A stretch of DNA of 45,791 nucleotides from Bacteroidaceae bacterium (GTDB lineage Bacteria; Bacteroidota; Bacteroidia; Bacteroidales; Bacteroidaceae). Numbering within the stretch: the stretch's first letter is position 1; each line of letters begins with the position of its first letter. Where the stretch lies: assembly GCA_016292045.1 (NCBI GenBank), contig JAEEZX010000040.1, positions 1 through 45,791 of the forward strand. The letters are read 5' to 3'. The position numbers were made by a program, and so were the translations under genes. Below are positions 33,742 to 41,977 of the stretch, piece by piece. The notes under the pieces were generated by a model. The model was not told where the DNA came from. It ran no database searches and saw only the letters and a program-made list of their open reading frames with translations.

Positions 33742-35898
33742 ATGAAAGGAATCACAACGCTCTTTGCTTTCGTTCTGTTGACGGTTCAGGGCATATTTGC
33801 CCAGAAAACGGTGTATATTCCCGACACTTGGGTGTACAATCCTTCGACAGAGGAATATACCGAAGGCGGCAACCCCGATCTGCAGTGGTCGTTCAGTCGC
33901 AGCAAGGAGTCGGACAACTGTATCATCTTTTGGCAGAAGGGTTTCGGCAGTGACCCGAGCGAGGCTCCTTCACTGGACGGAGTGTCAATGACATTCGATG
34001 TGGATGACGTGCTGCAGGTGGCGGAGAACTGCTACGCGCTGAACGTCGGACAGCTGGGCTTCTCGTGCAGCAATATGCTGGAGAAGTACAAGATACTCAT
34101 CCTGATGAACTACACCACCACGTGGACCTGTTACGGAGGCGGTTACGACTACGAGTGCAGCGCCCTGTGGCTCAATCCCGCCACGGTAAAGCCCGCCGGT
34201 CACTCGCTGGCTCACGAGGTGGGGCATTCCTTCCACTATATGTGCTACGCCGAGGCTGCCAACTACAACCATGTTTCTTCCTCCACCATCGGCACGGGAT
34301 TCCATCTGCCTGTGGGCAACGGGCAGGCAATCTGGGAGCAGACGGCGCAGTGGCAGGCCAATCAGGCATATCCCGAACTGATGTTCAGCCAGAGCTATCC
34401 GCTCTTCGGCAACAATGCCAACTATGCTTTTTCGCACGAGTGGATGCGCTATCAAAGCTACTGGTTCCTCTACTACCTCTGCCAGCGCTACGACGATATC
34501 ACCACGGTGGCAAGGGTGTGGAAGCAGCCGATGACGGGTGCCAAGGACTTCTGCCAGGCACTGATGGCACTGAAGGGACTCTCCACGGAAGCTTTTTACA
34601 GGCTCTATTTCGACTATGCCCTGCATTGCGCCACCTACGACTTCGATGCGGCAGCTCCTTATCGCGACGGATATATCGGAAAGTTCGACTATCGCGCCGT
34701 GCAGTTGGAGGACAATAAATACCAGGTGGCCTACGCCAGTGCACCGCAGGGCACGGGATTCAATGTGATTGAACTCTCCGTTCCGGCAGCGGGAACGAAT
34801 GTCACCACGCGCTTCACAGCCCTCACTTCCGGCTGCGCGCTCGATGAGGCCGATCCGGGAGAATACAACAACGGCGCGGCGCTGGTCAGCGCCGGTGTGA
34901 CGAAATACAACCGTGTGGCTGCGGCCTCGGCACGCGGATTCCGCATCGGTTACGTGTTTCTCAAGAGCGACGGCACGCGCGAGTACTACAACGATGATAT
35001 AGTTCATTGTAAGGGTACGGCGGAAGCGACCGAGGAGATAGCTGCAGAGGTGCCGTCGGGCACCAGGCGTATGTTCCTTGTCATCGCTCCTGCACTCACG
35101 TCCTACATCCAGCACAAGTGGGACGAGAATATCGCCAACGATGACCAGTGGCCCTATCGCTTCGAACTTGAGGGCACCACAGCCACCAGTGTCATCCCCT
35201 ATGTCAAGGAGCCTGATTTCGAGAAGGTCATCGACGGTCGCGAGATAGCAGATGTCATACTTACCTACAATGTGGTCATGCCTCCCTCTTCCGGCTACGA
35301 CGGAGCAGCAGTCAGTTTCTCCGGCAGCGGCCTCAACGCGCTCTGCACGGCGTTCCAGATGGAGGGCGACGACATCTTCAATGCCATACTCCCTTACAGC
35401 GGTTCGCAACAGAAGGGCACCGTCGTGAACTATCCCCTGAGGGCGAACGGCACGCTGCAGACTCTCGGAAAGACCACCAACGGCGACTTCGGTCATTGGT
35501 TCAATGCCAGCGGCACGGCTATCTCATACGGCAGCAACTGCTCGGTATATGCCGAGTTCACAAAATCCACAAAGAGCGGCATCATCGGTCAGTTTCCCGA
35601 CGCCAATGCCGACGGCACGCAGCGCACCCTCCGCGAGGCACTCGTCTATAAAAATAACGAGGGAAAGACCGCCAGGGCCAGCCTCATTTTCAATATTACC
35701 TTCCAGACGGGGGCCGCAGCCCGTTGCTATCTTACCGATATCGACTACAAGGGTCCGGATCCAAGTGCTGTGAATACTCTCAAGGCATCGGCGGGGGAGG
35801 AAAACGATGTCTATGATATGTCGGGTCGCAGGGTGAAAGCGGAGGATATGCATCCCGGCTTCCATTATGTTGTCGGTGGGAAAAAGATCCTGAAGTAA
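33742..35898 (+). CDS. Secreted zinc metallopeptidase-like protein, DUF6055 type
   Basis: A 718-residue exported protein with a signal peptide (LFAFVLLTVQGIFAQ, residues 7-21). The central domain has HSLAHEVGHSFHYM, a HExxH zinc motif at residues 158-162, and a downstream E199 in AIWEQTAQW that could be the third ligand of a gluzincin. This layout fits the DUF6055 family. A beta-rich DUF4859-like segment (about 510-690, DVILTYNVVMPP..., SLIFNITFQTGAAARCYLTDIDYKG) follows. The end, VYDMSGRRV...FHYVVGGKKILK, resembles the short C-terminal tails of secreted Prevotella/Bacteroides proteins. Substrate and proteolytic activity are unproven. A GNAT gene follows after 16 bases. Confidence 0.7.
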   Translation: MKGITTLFAFVLLTVQGIFAQKTVYIPDTWVYNPSTEEYTEGGNPDLQWSFSRSKESDNCIIFWQKGFGSDPSEAPSLDGVSMTFDVDDVLQVAENCYALNVGQLGFSCSNMLEKYKILILMNYTTTWTCYGGGYDYECSALWLNPATVKPAGHSLAHEVGHSFHYMCYAEAANYNHVSSSTIGTGFHLPVGNGQAIWEQTAQWQANQAYPELMFSQSYPLFGNNANYAFSHEWMRYQSYWFLYYLCQRYDDITTVARVWKQPMTGAKDFCQALMALKGLSTEAFYRLYFDYALHCATYDFDAAAPYRDGYIGKFDYRAVQLEDNKYQVAYASAPQGTGFNVIELSVPAAGTNVTTRFTALTSGCALDEADPGEYNNGAALVSAGVTKYNRVAAASARGFRIGYVFLKSDGTREYYNDDIVHCKGTAEATEEIAAEVPSGTRRMFLVIAPALTSYIQHKWDENIANDDQWPYRFELEGTTATSVIPYVKEPDFEKVIDGREIADVILTYNVVMPPSSGYDGAAVSFSGSGLNALCTAFQMEGDDIFNAILPYSGSQQKGTVVNYPLRANGTLQTLGKTTNGDFGHWFNASGTAISYGSNCSVYAEFTKSTKSGIIGQFPDANADGTQRTLREALVYKNNEGKTARASLIFNITFQTGAAARCYLTDIDYKGPDPSAVNTLKASAGEENDVYDMSGRRVKAEDMHPGFHYVVGGKKILK

Positions 35899-35914
35899 TA
35901 GGCGTTGAAGTTTT

Positions 35915-36451
35915 ATGAAATACTCACTCAGAACAGCCACCGTCGCGGATGCAGAGCTTTTGCGCGACATCTATGCCCCTTATGTCAGCGGCACTGCGAT
36001 TACCTTCGAGTGTGAGGTACCTACCGTAGAGGAGTTCCGTCGTCGCATTGCCGCCACGCTGGAGCGCTATCCCTATCTTGTGGCGGAAGACGAGAGAGGA
36101 GATGTGGTGGGATATGCTTACGCCGGCCCCCTCAAGGAGCGTGCGGCCTTCAACAGGTCTGTGGAGACCTCCATCTATGTGCGGCAGGACGAAGTGGGTA
36201 AAGGACTCGGCCGTCTGCTCCACGATGCTCTGGAGCAGGCTCTCAAAGATATCGGCATCCTCAATATGTATGCCTGCATCGCTGCTCCGAGGGGAGACGA
36301 CCCGTATCTTACAGACAACAGCATCCGGTTTCACACGCATCTGGGTTATCGGCTGATAGGCCGTTTTTTGCAATGCGGCTACAAGTTCGAGCGCTGGTAC
36401 GACATGGTGTGGATGGAGAAGTTGATAGGTGAGCATCGAAGCGATTCTTAA
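35915..36451 (+). CDS. GNAT family N-acetyltransferase (phosphinothricin acetyltransferase-like)
   Basis: A 178-residue acetyl-CoA-dependent transferase. It begins YSLRTATVADAELLRDIYAPYV, and FECEVPTVEEFRRRI follows, the opening of the PAT/Pat-like group. The acetyl-CoA binding motif is VRQDEVGKGLGRLLHDALEQA (the Q/RxxGxG/A element). The tail contains YRLIGRFLQCGYKFERWYDMVWMEK, also family-typical. The acceptor may be an amino-acid-like compound such as methionine sulfoximine or a related amine, as in relatives; this is inference. Confidence 0.88.
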   Translation: MKYSLRTATVADAELLRDIYAPYVSGTAITFECEVPTVEEFRRRIAATLERYPYLVAEDERGDVVGYAYAGPLKERAAFNRSVETSIYVRQDEVGKGLGRLLHDALEQALKDIGILNMYACIAAPRGDDPYLTDNSIRFHTHLGYRLIGRFLQCGYKFERWYDMVWMEKLIGEHRSDS

Positions 36452-36463
36452 CGAATCAGGGAA

Positions 36464-36721
36464 GTGACGGCTTTGTATGTGGAGTATCTGATAGCTGTCA
36501 ATATCTTTGCTTTCCTCGCGTATGGTATCGACAAGTGGAAGGCAAAGCACGGCAGTTGGCGCATATCGGAGGCGACTCTGTTGATACTTGTCCTCATCGG
36601 AGGCAGCCTCGGAGCGTGGATCGGGATGAAAATCTGGCATCACAAGACGATGCACAAAAAGTTCAAATACGGCATTCCGCTCATACTGATTGCACAAGCA
36701 GCACTGATGATATTCAAATAA
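36464..36721 (+). CDS. DUF1294 family small membrane protein
   Basis: An 85-residue protein with DUF1294 hallmarks: AYGIDKWKAKHGSWRISEATLL, GGSLGAWIGMKIWHHKTMHKKFK, then the last hydrophobic helix (YGIPLILIAQAALMIFK). Two or three transmembrane helices are expected. The GTG at 36464 gives a full-length family member; no ATG lies at a suitable place. It starts 12 bases after the GNAT stop. The function of DUF1294 is unknown. Confidence 0.85.
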   Translation: MTALYVEYLIAVNIFAFLAYGIDKWKAKHGSWRISEATLLILVLIGGSLGAWIGMKIWHHKTMHKKFKYGIPLILIAQAALMIFK

Positions 36722-36752
36722 GGAACAAAAATCCCGCAAAAAACCTCAAAAG

Positions 36753-36787
36753 AATCCCCCGTAACGCAATGGTATGGGGGATTTTTT
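36753..36787 (+). terminator. Terminator after the DUF1294 gene
   Basis: AATCCCCC at 36753-36760 pairs with GGGGGATT at 36776-36783, and a T run follows. It isolates the metallopeptidase-GNAT-DUF1294 group from the hexuronate genes. Confidence 0.75.
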
Positions 36788-36788
36788 G

Positions 36789-36796
36789 TATATTTG
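36789..36796 (+). promoter_or_regulatory. -7 element for the hexuronate operon
   Basis: TATATTTG matches TAnnTTTG. It lies 39 bases before the small winged-helix gene that opens the operon, and overlaps the end of the preceding terminator's T tract. Confidence 0.5.
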
Positions 36797-36835
36797 TACC
36801 CGCAATAGTGCAAAAACACTAAAACCGACAAAACC

Positions 36836-37009
36836 ATGAAAGAGCAAGTTTTGAAATGTATGCGCGAGGCAGGTAAGCCCGTCTCGGCAGGTGACGTGAC
36901 GAAGGCACTGGGTGCCGACCGCAAGGAGGTGGACAAGGCTTTTGCCGAACTGAAGAAGGAAGGCGCCATCGTGTCGCCCGTGCGATGCAAGTGGGCTCCC
37001 GCAAATTGA
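36836..37009 (+). CDS. 57-residue winged-helix-like protein
   Basis: The predicted protein begins MKEQVLKCMREAGKPVSAGD, continues VTKALGADRKEVDKAFAELK and ends KKEGAIVSPVRCKWAPAN. The pattern of three short helices with a 'K-P-V-S-A-G-D-V' turn and a terminal beta hairpin fits a minimal winged-helix DNA-binding fold, as in small MarR-like proteins of Bacteroidales. It lies 11 bases before uxaC and shares its promoter. It could act as a local regulator, but this is inferred only from fold and place. The start is the first ATG after the promoter. Confidence 0.75.
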   Translation: MKEQVLKCMREAGKPVSAGDVTKALGADRKEVDKAFAELKKEGAIVSPVRCKWAPAN

Positions 37010-37020
37010 GAGGTGAAAGT

Positions 37021-38436
37021 ATGAAGACATTCATGGACGCCGATTTCCTGCTGCAGACAGACACAGCTCGGGATTTGTATCATAATCATGCGGCTAAGCT
37101 GCCTATAATAGACTATCACTGCCATCTGAATCCCGCCGACGTGGCGGAGGACCGCCGTTTCCGCTCCATCACGGAACTGTGGCTGGGCGGCGACCACTAC
37201 AAGTGGCGTGCGATGCGCACCAACGGCATCGACGAGCGACGGATCACGGGCGAGGCCTCCGACTGGGAGAAGTTTCAGGCGTGGGCGGCAACGGTGCCCT
37301 ATTGCTTCCGCAATCCGCTATACCATTGGACTCATCTGGAACTCAAGACGGCATTCGGCATCGACAAACTGCTGAATCCCGAGACGGCCCGCGAAATATA
37401 CGATGCCTGCAACGACCGTCTGCAGAACGACCCGTCGTTCTCTGCACGGGGACTCATGCGACGCTATAATGTGGAGACGGTGTGCACCACGGACGACCCC
37501 GTGGACGACCTGTGCCACCACAAGGCATACGGCAACCCTCCGGCCTCCACAAAACTGATTCCTGCCTGGCGACCGGACAAGGCGATGGCCGTGGAGGACG
37601 TGAAGGCATTTCGCTCGTATGCAGAGCGGCTGGGCATGGCGGCAGATATGGAGATACGCAGTTTCGACGATTTTATCGATGCCTTGCAGCGCCGTCACGA
37701 TTTCTTCCACCGGCAGGGATGCCGTCTCAGCGATCACGGATTGTCGGAGTTTTATGCCGAACCGTATACGGACGCAGAGATTGCCCATATCTTTGACAAG
37801 GCGTATGGTGGAGCAGAACTCACGGAGGATGAGATACGCAAGTTCAAGAGCGCGATGCTCTACATCTTCGCCGTGCAGGACAGCGCGTCGGGATGGGTGC
37901 AGCAGTACCACTATGGTGCGTTGCGCAACAACAACAGCCGTATGATGAGGCAATTGGGCTCCGATACAGGGTTCGACAGCATCGGCGACTGGCACACCGC
38001 GCAGTCGATGTCGCGCTTTCTCGACCGCCTGGACAGTGAAGGATGTCTCACCAAGACCATACTCTACAACCTGAATCCTGCGGACAACGAGATGGTGGCC
38101 ACGATGCTCGGCAACTTCCAGGACGGCAGTGTGGCAGGCAAGATACAATGGGGCTCGGGATGGTGGTTCCTCGACCAGAAGGACGGTATGGAAAAGCAGA
38201 TGAACGCCCTCTCTCTCCTTGGGCTGCTCAGCCGTTTCGTGGGTATGCTTACAGATTCGCGCTCGTTCCTCTCATATCCTCGCCACGAGTACTTCCGCCG
38301 CACTCTCTGCAATATACTTGGCAACGACGTCGAGCAGGGGATGATTCCCTTCACCGGCTATGAGGAGCAGCGCGTGCGTCAGATGGTGGAGGATATCTCC
38401 TATTACAATGCGAAACATTATTTTGAGTTCGGATAA
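37021..38436 (+). CDS. uxaC: Glucuronate isomerase
   Basis: A 471-residue uronate isomerase that converts D-glucuronate to D-fructuronate, and D-galacturonate to D-tagaturonate. It starts MKTFMDADFLLQTDTAR, followed by LPIIDYHCHLNP with the HxH metal-binding motif of the amidohydrolase fold. Further blocks are RAMRTNGIDERRITG, VCTTDDPVDDL, and VGMLTDSRSFLSYPRHEYFRR near the C-terminus. The ATG at 37021 matches the family's start. The next gene begins at the base after its stop, so translation is tightly coupled. Confidence 0.96.
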   Translation: MKTFMDADFLLQTDTARDLYHNHAAKLPIIDYHCHLNPADVAEDRRFRSITELWLGGDHYKWRAMRTNGIDERRITGEASDWEKFQAWAATVPYCFRNPLYHWTHLELKTAFGIDKLLNPETAREIYDACNDRLQNDPSFSARGLMRRYNVETVCTTDDPVDDLCHHKAYGNPPASTKLIPAWRPDKAMAVEDVKAFRSYAERLGMAADMEIRSFDDFIDALQRRHDFFHRQGCRLSDHGLSEFYAEPYTDAEIAHIFDKAYGGAELTEDEIRKFKSAMLYIFAVQDSASGWVQQYHYGALRNNNSRMMRQLGSDTGFDSIGDWHTAQSMSRFLDRLDSEGCLTKTILYNLNPADNEMVATMLGNFQDGSVAGKIQWGSGWWFLDQKDGMEKQMNALSLLGLLSRFVGMLTDSRSFLSYPRHEYFRRTLCNILGNDVEQGMIPFTGYEEQRVRQMVEDISYYNAKHYFEFG

Positions 38437-39870
38437 ATGGAAAATGGTAGAACATCCTGGCGCTGGTGGATATGCAGCCTTCTTTTCATTGCCACCACGG
38501 TCAACTATCTCGACCGCCAGGTGCTGTCACTGACGTGGAAGGAGTTTATCGCTCCGGAGTTTCACTGGACCGACAACCACTACGGTAACATTACGGCTGT
38601 ATTTTCCATCTTCTACGCCTTCATATCGCTGTTTGCCGGGCGTTTTATCGACTGGCTCGGTACAAAGCGCGGATACATCTGGGCCATAGTGATATGGTCG
38701 TTCGGCGCCTGTCTGCACGCGCTGTGCGGATGGGTCACGATGTATCACGTAGGCATTCCCAGTAAAGAGGCGCTGCTGGCTGTGGAGAGGGGTTCGGAAC
38801 TTTCCCTTTTGATGTCCACCGTGAGTGTATGGATGTTCCTTGCCTGCCGTATCGTTCTGGCTACGGGTGAGTCGGGCAATTTCCCCGCCGCCATCAAGGT
38901 GACTGCCGAGTATTTCCCCAAGAAGGACCGCGCCTATGCCACTTCGGTGTTCAATGCCGGAGCCTCCGTGGGAGCGCTGGCAGCTCCGCTGACGATACCC
39001 CTTCTGGCTCAGAATTTCGGTTGGGAGATGGCTTTCATCATCATCGGTGGCATCGGTTTCATTTGGGCTGGACTGTGGCAGGTGTTTTACACCTCACCCG
39101 AGAAGAGCCGCTTCGTCAATGCAGCCGAACTGGCCTACATCAATCAGGATGCCACTGATGCTTCTGCTCAGGACGTATCCGATGCCGAGGGCCCAAAGAT
39201 AGGATTCCTCAAGTGTTTCTCCTATCGTCAGACCTGGGCCTTCATCGTGGGCAAATTGATGACGGACGGCGTGTGGTGGTTTTTCCTGTTCTGGGCTCCG
39301 GCCTATTTCTCAGAACTCGGTTATCCCTCCACCTCCGGAATGGGACAGGCACTCATCTTCGTGCTCTATCTCGTGGTGACGCTGCTCTCCATCTGCGGCG
39401 GTTATCTTCCGAGGCTCTTTGTGGAGCGTCTGGGTATGAATCCCTACGCAGGTCGTATGAGAGCTATGCTGATATTTGCATTCTTGCCCGTCTTCGCGAT
39501 GTTTGCCCAGCCTTTGGCCGACATATCCCCTTGGTGGCCCTGCGTCATCATCGGTCTGGCCGGAGCCGGTCACCAGGCATGGTCGGCGAACCTCTATTCC
39601 ACCATCGGTGATATGTTTCCCAAGTCGGCTATTGCCACCATCACGGGTATCGGCACCATGTTCGGAGGTCTCTGCTGCTTTGCCATCAACAAGGGTTCGG
39701 GTATGCTCTTTACCTATGCCGACGGACTGGGTGATGAATTCCGTTTCTTCGGAGCCACCGGCAAGCCGGCCGGCTATATGATGGTGTTCTGCTATTGTGC
39801 AGTGGCATATCTGCTGGCATGGGTGATGATGAAGGCCCTCGTGCCCCGCTATAAGAAAATCACGGAATGA
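38437..39870 (+). CDS. MFS hexuronate transporter
   Basis: A 477-residue major facilitator protein, resembling ExuT of the anion:cation symporter family. It begins with WWICSLLFIATTVNYLDRQVLS, the D-R-x-x-L motif typical of this family, then has GRFIDWLGTKRGY (motif A region) and LATGESGNFPAAIKVTAEYFPKKDRAYATS, seen in pieces and typical for ExuT-like carriers. Twelve transmembrane segments are expected. Placement between uxaC and uxuA supports hexuronate import. Which uronate is carried cannot be told from sequence alone. It is about 45 residues longer than ExuT, with the extra residues in loops. Confidence 0.88.
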   Translation: MENGRTSWRWWICSLLFIATTVNYLDRQVLSLTWKEFIAPEFHWTDNHYGNITAVFSIFYAFISLFAGRFIDWLGTKRGYIWAIVIWSFGACLHALCGWVTMYHVGIPSKEALLAVERGSELSLLMSTVSVWMFLACRIVLATGESGNFPAAIKVTAEYFPKKDRAYATSVFNAGASVGALAAPLTIPLLAQNFGWEMAFIIIGGIGFIWAGLWQVFYTSPEKSRFVNAAELAYINQDATDASAQDVSDAEGPKIGFLKCFSYRQTWAFIVGKLMTDGVWWFFLFWAPAYFSELGYPSTSGMGQALIFVLYLVVTLLSICGGYLPRLFVERLGMNPYAGRMRAMLIFAFLPVFAMFAQPLADISPWWPCVIIGLAGAGHQAWSANLYSTIGDMFPKSAIATITGIGTMFGGLCCFAINKGSGMLFTYADGLGDEFRFFGATGKPAGYMMVFCYCAVAYLLAWVMMKALVPRYKKITE

Positions 39871-39913
39871 CGGGAGAGATGATAACATTAGCGGTAACCT
39901 AAAAAATAATAAT

Positions 39914-41167
39914 ATGGAAAAGACTTGGCGTTGGTTTGGAAAGAAAGATAAGATAACGCTCGCAATGCTGCGGCAGATAGGTGTGGAAGGTATAGTGACG
40001 GCGTTGCACGATGTGCCTCTGGGCAAGGTGTGGACGCGGGATGCTATACGCGACCTGCGCGAATATATCGAGGCCGAAGGTCTCCGCTGGAGCGTGGTGG
40101 AGAGTCTTCCTGTCACGGAAACCATTAAATACGGCGGTTCCGACCGCGACGAGCAAATAGAGATTTACAGGCAGAGTTTGCGCAACCTGGCGGAGGAGGG
40201 CATCCGCACCGTGTGCTACAATTTCATGCCGGTGCTCGACTGGGCCCGCACGGATTTGCTCCACCCCAATGAGGACGGTTCGTCCAACCTATATTTCTCC
40301 TATGCGGAATTTGCCTATTTCGACATATACATCCTCAAGCGCGAGGGAGCCCGTGAGGACTGGGCGCGTTTCCGTTTCCCTGACGGGGTGGGAGAGGGAC
40401 GCGACGTGCTTGCCGAGGCCGATGTCCTGGCCGGGGTGATGACATCGGAGCGCAGTCACCAGCTGGTGGAGAACATTGTTATCAAGACACAGGGCTTCGT
40501 TAGCGGCAATTTCAGTGAGAACGACGAGGCGCCGCTGGATAAGTTCCGCCAGTTTCTCAACCTCTACGCCGGTATCGACAAGGCTCAGCTGCGCGAGAAT
40601 ATGAAGTATTTCCTCGAGGCTGTAATGCCCGTATGTGATGAGTGTGGCATTAATATGTGTGTGCATCCCGACGATCCTCCCATCGAGATTCTCGGCCTGC
40701 CGCGTATCGTGCGCACTGCGGACGACATCCGCTGGTTCCTCAATGCCGTGCCCAATCCCCACAATGGACTCACCTTCTGTGCCGGCAGTCTCTCGGCCGG
40801 AGCCTACAACGATGTGGTGGCAATGGCCCGCGAATTTGCTCCGCGCACCCATTTTGTTCACCTCCGCTCTTGCCATATATTCCCCAATGGCGACTTTACG
40901 GAAGCCAGTCATCTCGGTGGTCGTGCCGACCTCATCGAGCTTTGTAAGATATTTGAGGCGGAGGAGTCCTGTCGCCCCGCCGCTTCTCAGATTTCACCAG
41001 TCACCCTTCCGTTCCGCGTAGATCACGGGCGTACGATGCTTGGCGACGAGACCCGCGGCTACAACGCAGGCTACTCCTTCTTAGGGCGTATGTACGCGAT
41101 GGCACAGATGCAGGGCGTACTCGCCACTCTCGCTCACAAATCTCCAAAAAAATATAAAAATCAATGA
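39914..41167 (+). CDS. uxuA: Mannonate dehydratase
   Basis: A 417-residue TIM-barrel enzyme that dehydrates D-mannonate to 2-keto-3-deoxygluconate. The N-terminus MEKTWRWFGKKDKITLAMLRQIGVEGIVTALHDVP, in pieces, is the family signature. Metal-site motifs are visible in CVHPDDPPIEILGLPRIVRT, HFVHLRSCHIF, and FRVDHGRTMLGDE. Its length is close to the usual 390-400, with a small insertion. It overlaps the SDR gene by four bases. The leader is AT-rich, with no clear Shine-Dalgarno. Confidence 0.95.
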   Translation: MEKTWRWFGKKDKITLAMLRQIGVEGIVTALHDVPLGKVWTRDAIRDLREYIEAEGLRWSVVESLPVTETIKYGGSDRDEQIEIYRQSLRNLAEEGIRTVCYNFMPVLDWARTDLLHPNEDGSSNLYFSYAEFAYFDIYILKREGAREDWARFRFPDGVGEGRDVLAEADVLAGVMTSERSHQLVENIVIKTQGFVSGNFSENDEAPLDKFRQFLNLYAGIDKAQLRENMKYFLEAVMPVCDECGINMCVHPDDPPIEILGLPRIVRTADDIRWFLNAVPNPHNGLTFCAGSLSAGAYNDVVAMAREFAPRTHFVHLRSCHIFPNGDFTEASHLGGRADLIELCKIFEAEESCRPAASQISPVTLPFRVDHGRTMLGDETRGYNAGYSFLGRMYAMAQMQGVLATLAHKSPKKYKNQ

Positions 41168-41976
41168 ACACAATATTCAGCGTTAAGGACCACGTGGTGG
41201 TCATCACCGGCGGCACCGGTGTGTTGGGTCGTGCCATAGCCAAATATCTTGCGCAAGAAGGTGCGAAGGTGGTAATCCTCGGTCGCAAGGCCGAAGTTGG
41301 AGAGGCCATTGTCAGTGAAATACGTCAGGCCGGCGGTGAGGCAATGTTTCTCACCACGGACGTTATGAATCAGGCTGTGCTGCAGCAGAATTGCGACGAA
41401 ATCCTTGCCCGATACGGCCGTGTGGATGCTCTCTTGAATGCTGCCGGCGGTAATATGCCCGGCGCCACCATACCGCCCGACAAGACGTTCTTCGACCTCG
41501 ACCCTGCTCAGTTCCGCACCGTTCTCGACCTCAACCTCACAGGTACGGTGATACCCACGCAGGTGTTCCTGCGTCCGATGGTGGCTCAGGGCAAGGGCGC
41601 TATTGTCAATTTCTCATCCATGGCTGCCTTCCGTCCTATGACGCGCGTATGCGGCTATGCTGCTGCCAAGGCCGGCATCTCCAATTTCACGGCCTACATG
41701 GCTACGGAGTGCGCCCGTAAGTTCGGAGAGGGCATACGTGTGAATGCTATTGCTCCGGGTTTCTTTATCACGGAGCAAAACCGCGCTCTGCTGACTAATC
41801 CCGACGGCTCGTTTACCGAGCGCGGTCGTGATGTGATACGTCAGACGCCTTTCGGCCGTATGGGTCGTCCAGAGGAGTTGTGCGGCACTATCCAGTACCT
41901 CATATCCGATGCCTCCCTCTTCGTCACTGGTACGGTGGCTGTCGTGGATGGCGGCTTTAATGCCTTTGCAATGTGA
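41164..41976 (+). CDS. SDR family oxidoreductase, probable fructuronate reductase
   Basis: A 270-residue short-chain dehydrogenase with the nucleotide motif TGGTGVLGRAIAKYL near the N-terminus, the NAAG motif (LLNAAGGNMPG), catalytic Ser in IVNFSSMAAF and the YxxxK pair in CGYAAAKAGISNF, and a C-terminal TGTVAVVDGGFNAF. The operon has isomerase, transporter and dehydratase but no UxuB of the long-chain mannitol dehydrogenase family. This enzyme probably fills the step from D-fructuronate to D-mannonate. It overlaps uxuA by four bases, which supports the link; the specific reaction is inferred. Confidence 0.85.
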   Translation: MNTIFSVKDHVVVITGGTGVLGRAIAKYLAQEGAKVVILGRKAEVGEAIVSEIRQAGGEAMFLTTDVMNQAVLQQNCDEILARYGRVDALLNAAGGNMPGATIPPDKTFFDLDPAQFRTVLDLNLTGTVIPTQVFLRPMVAQGKGAIVNFSSMAAFRPMTRVCGYAAAKAGISNFTAYMATECARKFGEGIRVNAIAPGFFITEQNRALLTNPDGSFTERGRDVIRQTPFGRMGRPEELCGTIQYLISDASLFVTGTVAVVDGGFNAFAM

Positions 41977-41977
41977 T

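Noticed and set aside
33985..35496. 503-codon minus-strand frame inside the metallopeptidase-like gene
   Set aside because: Antisense shadow; no signal peptide, no motif, and the plus-strand frame has a promoter, signal peptide and HEVGH motif.
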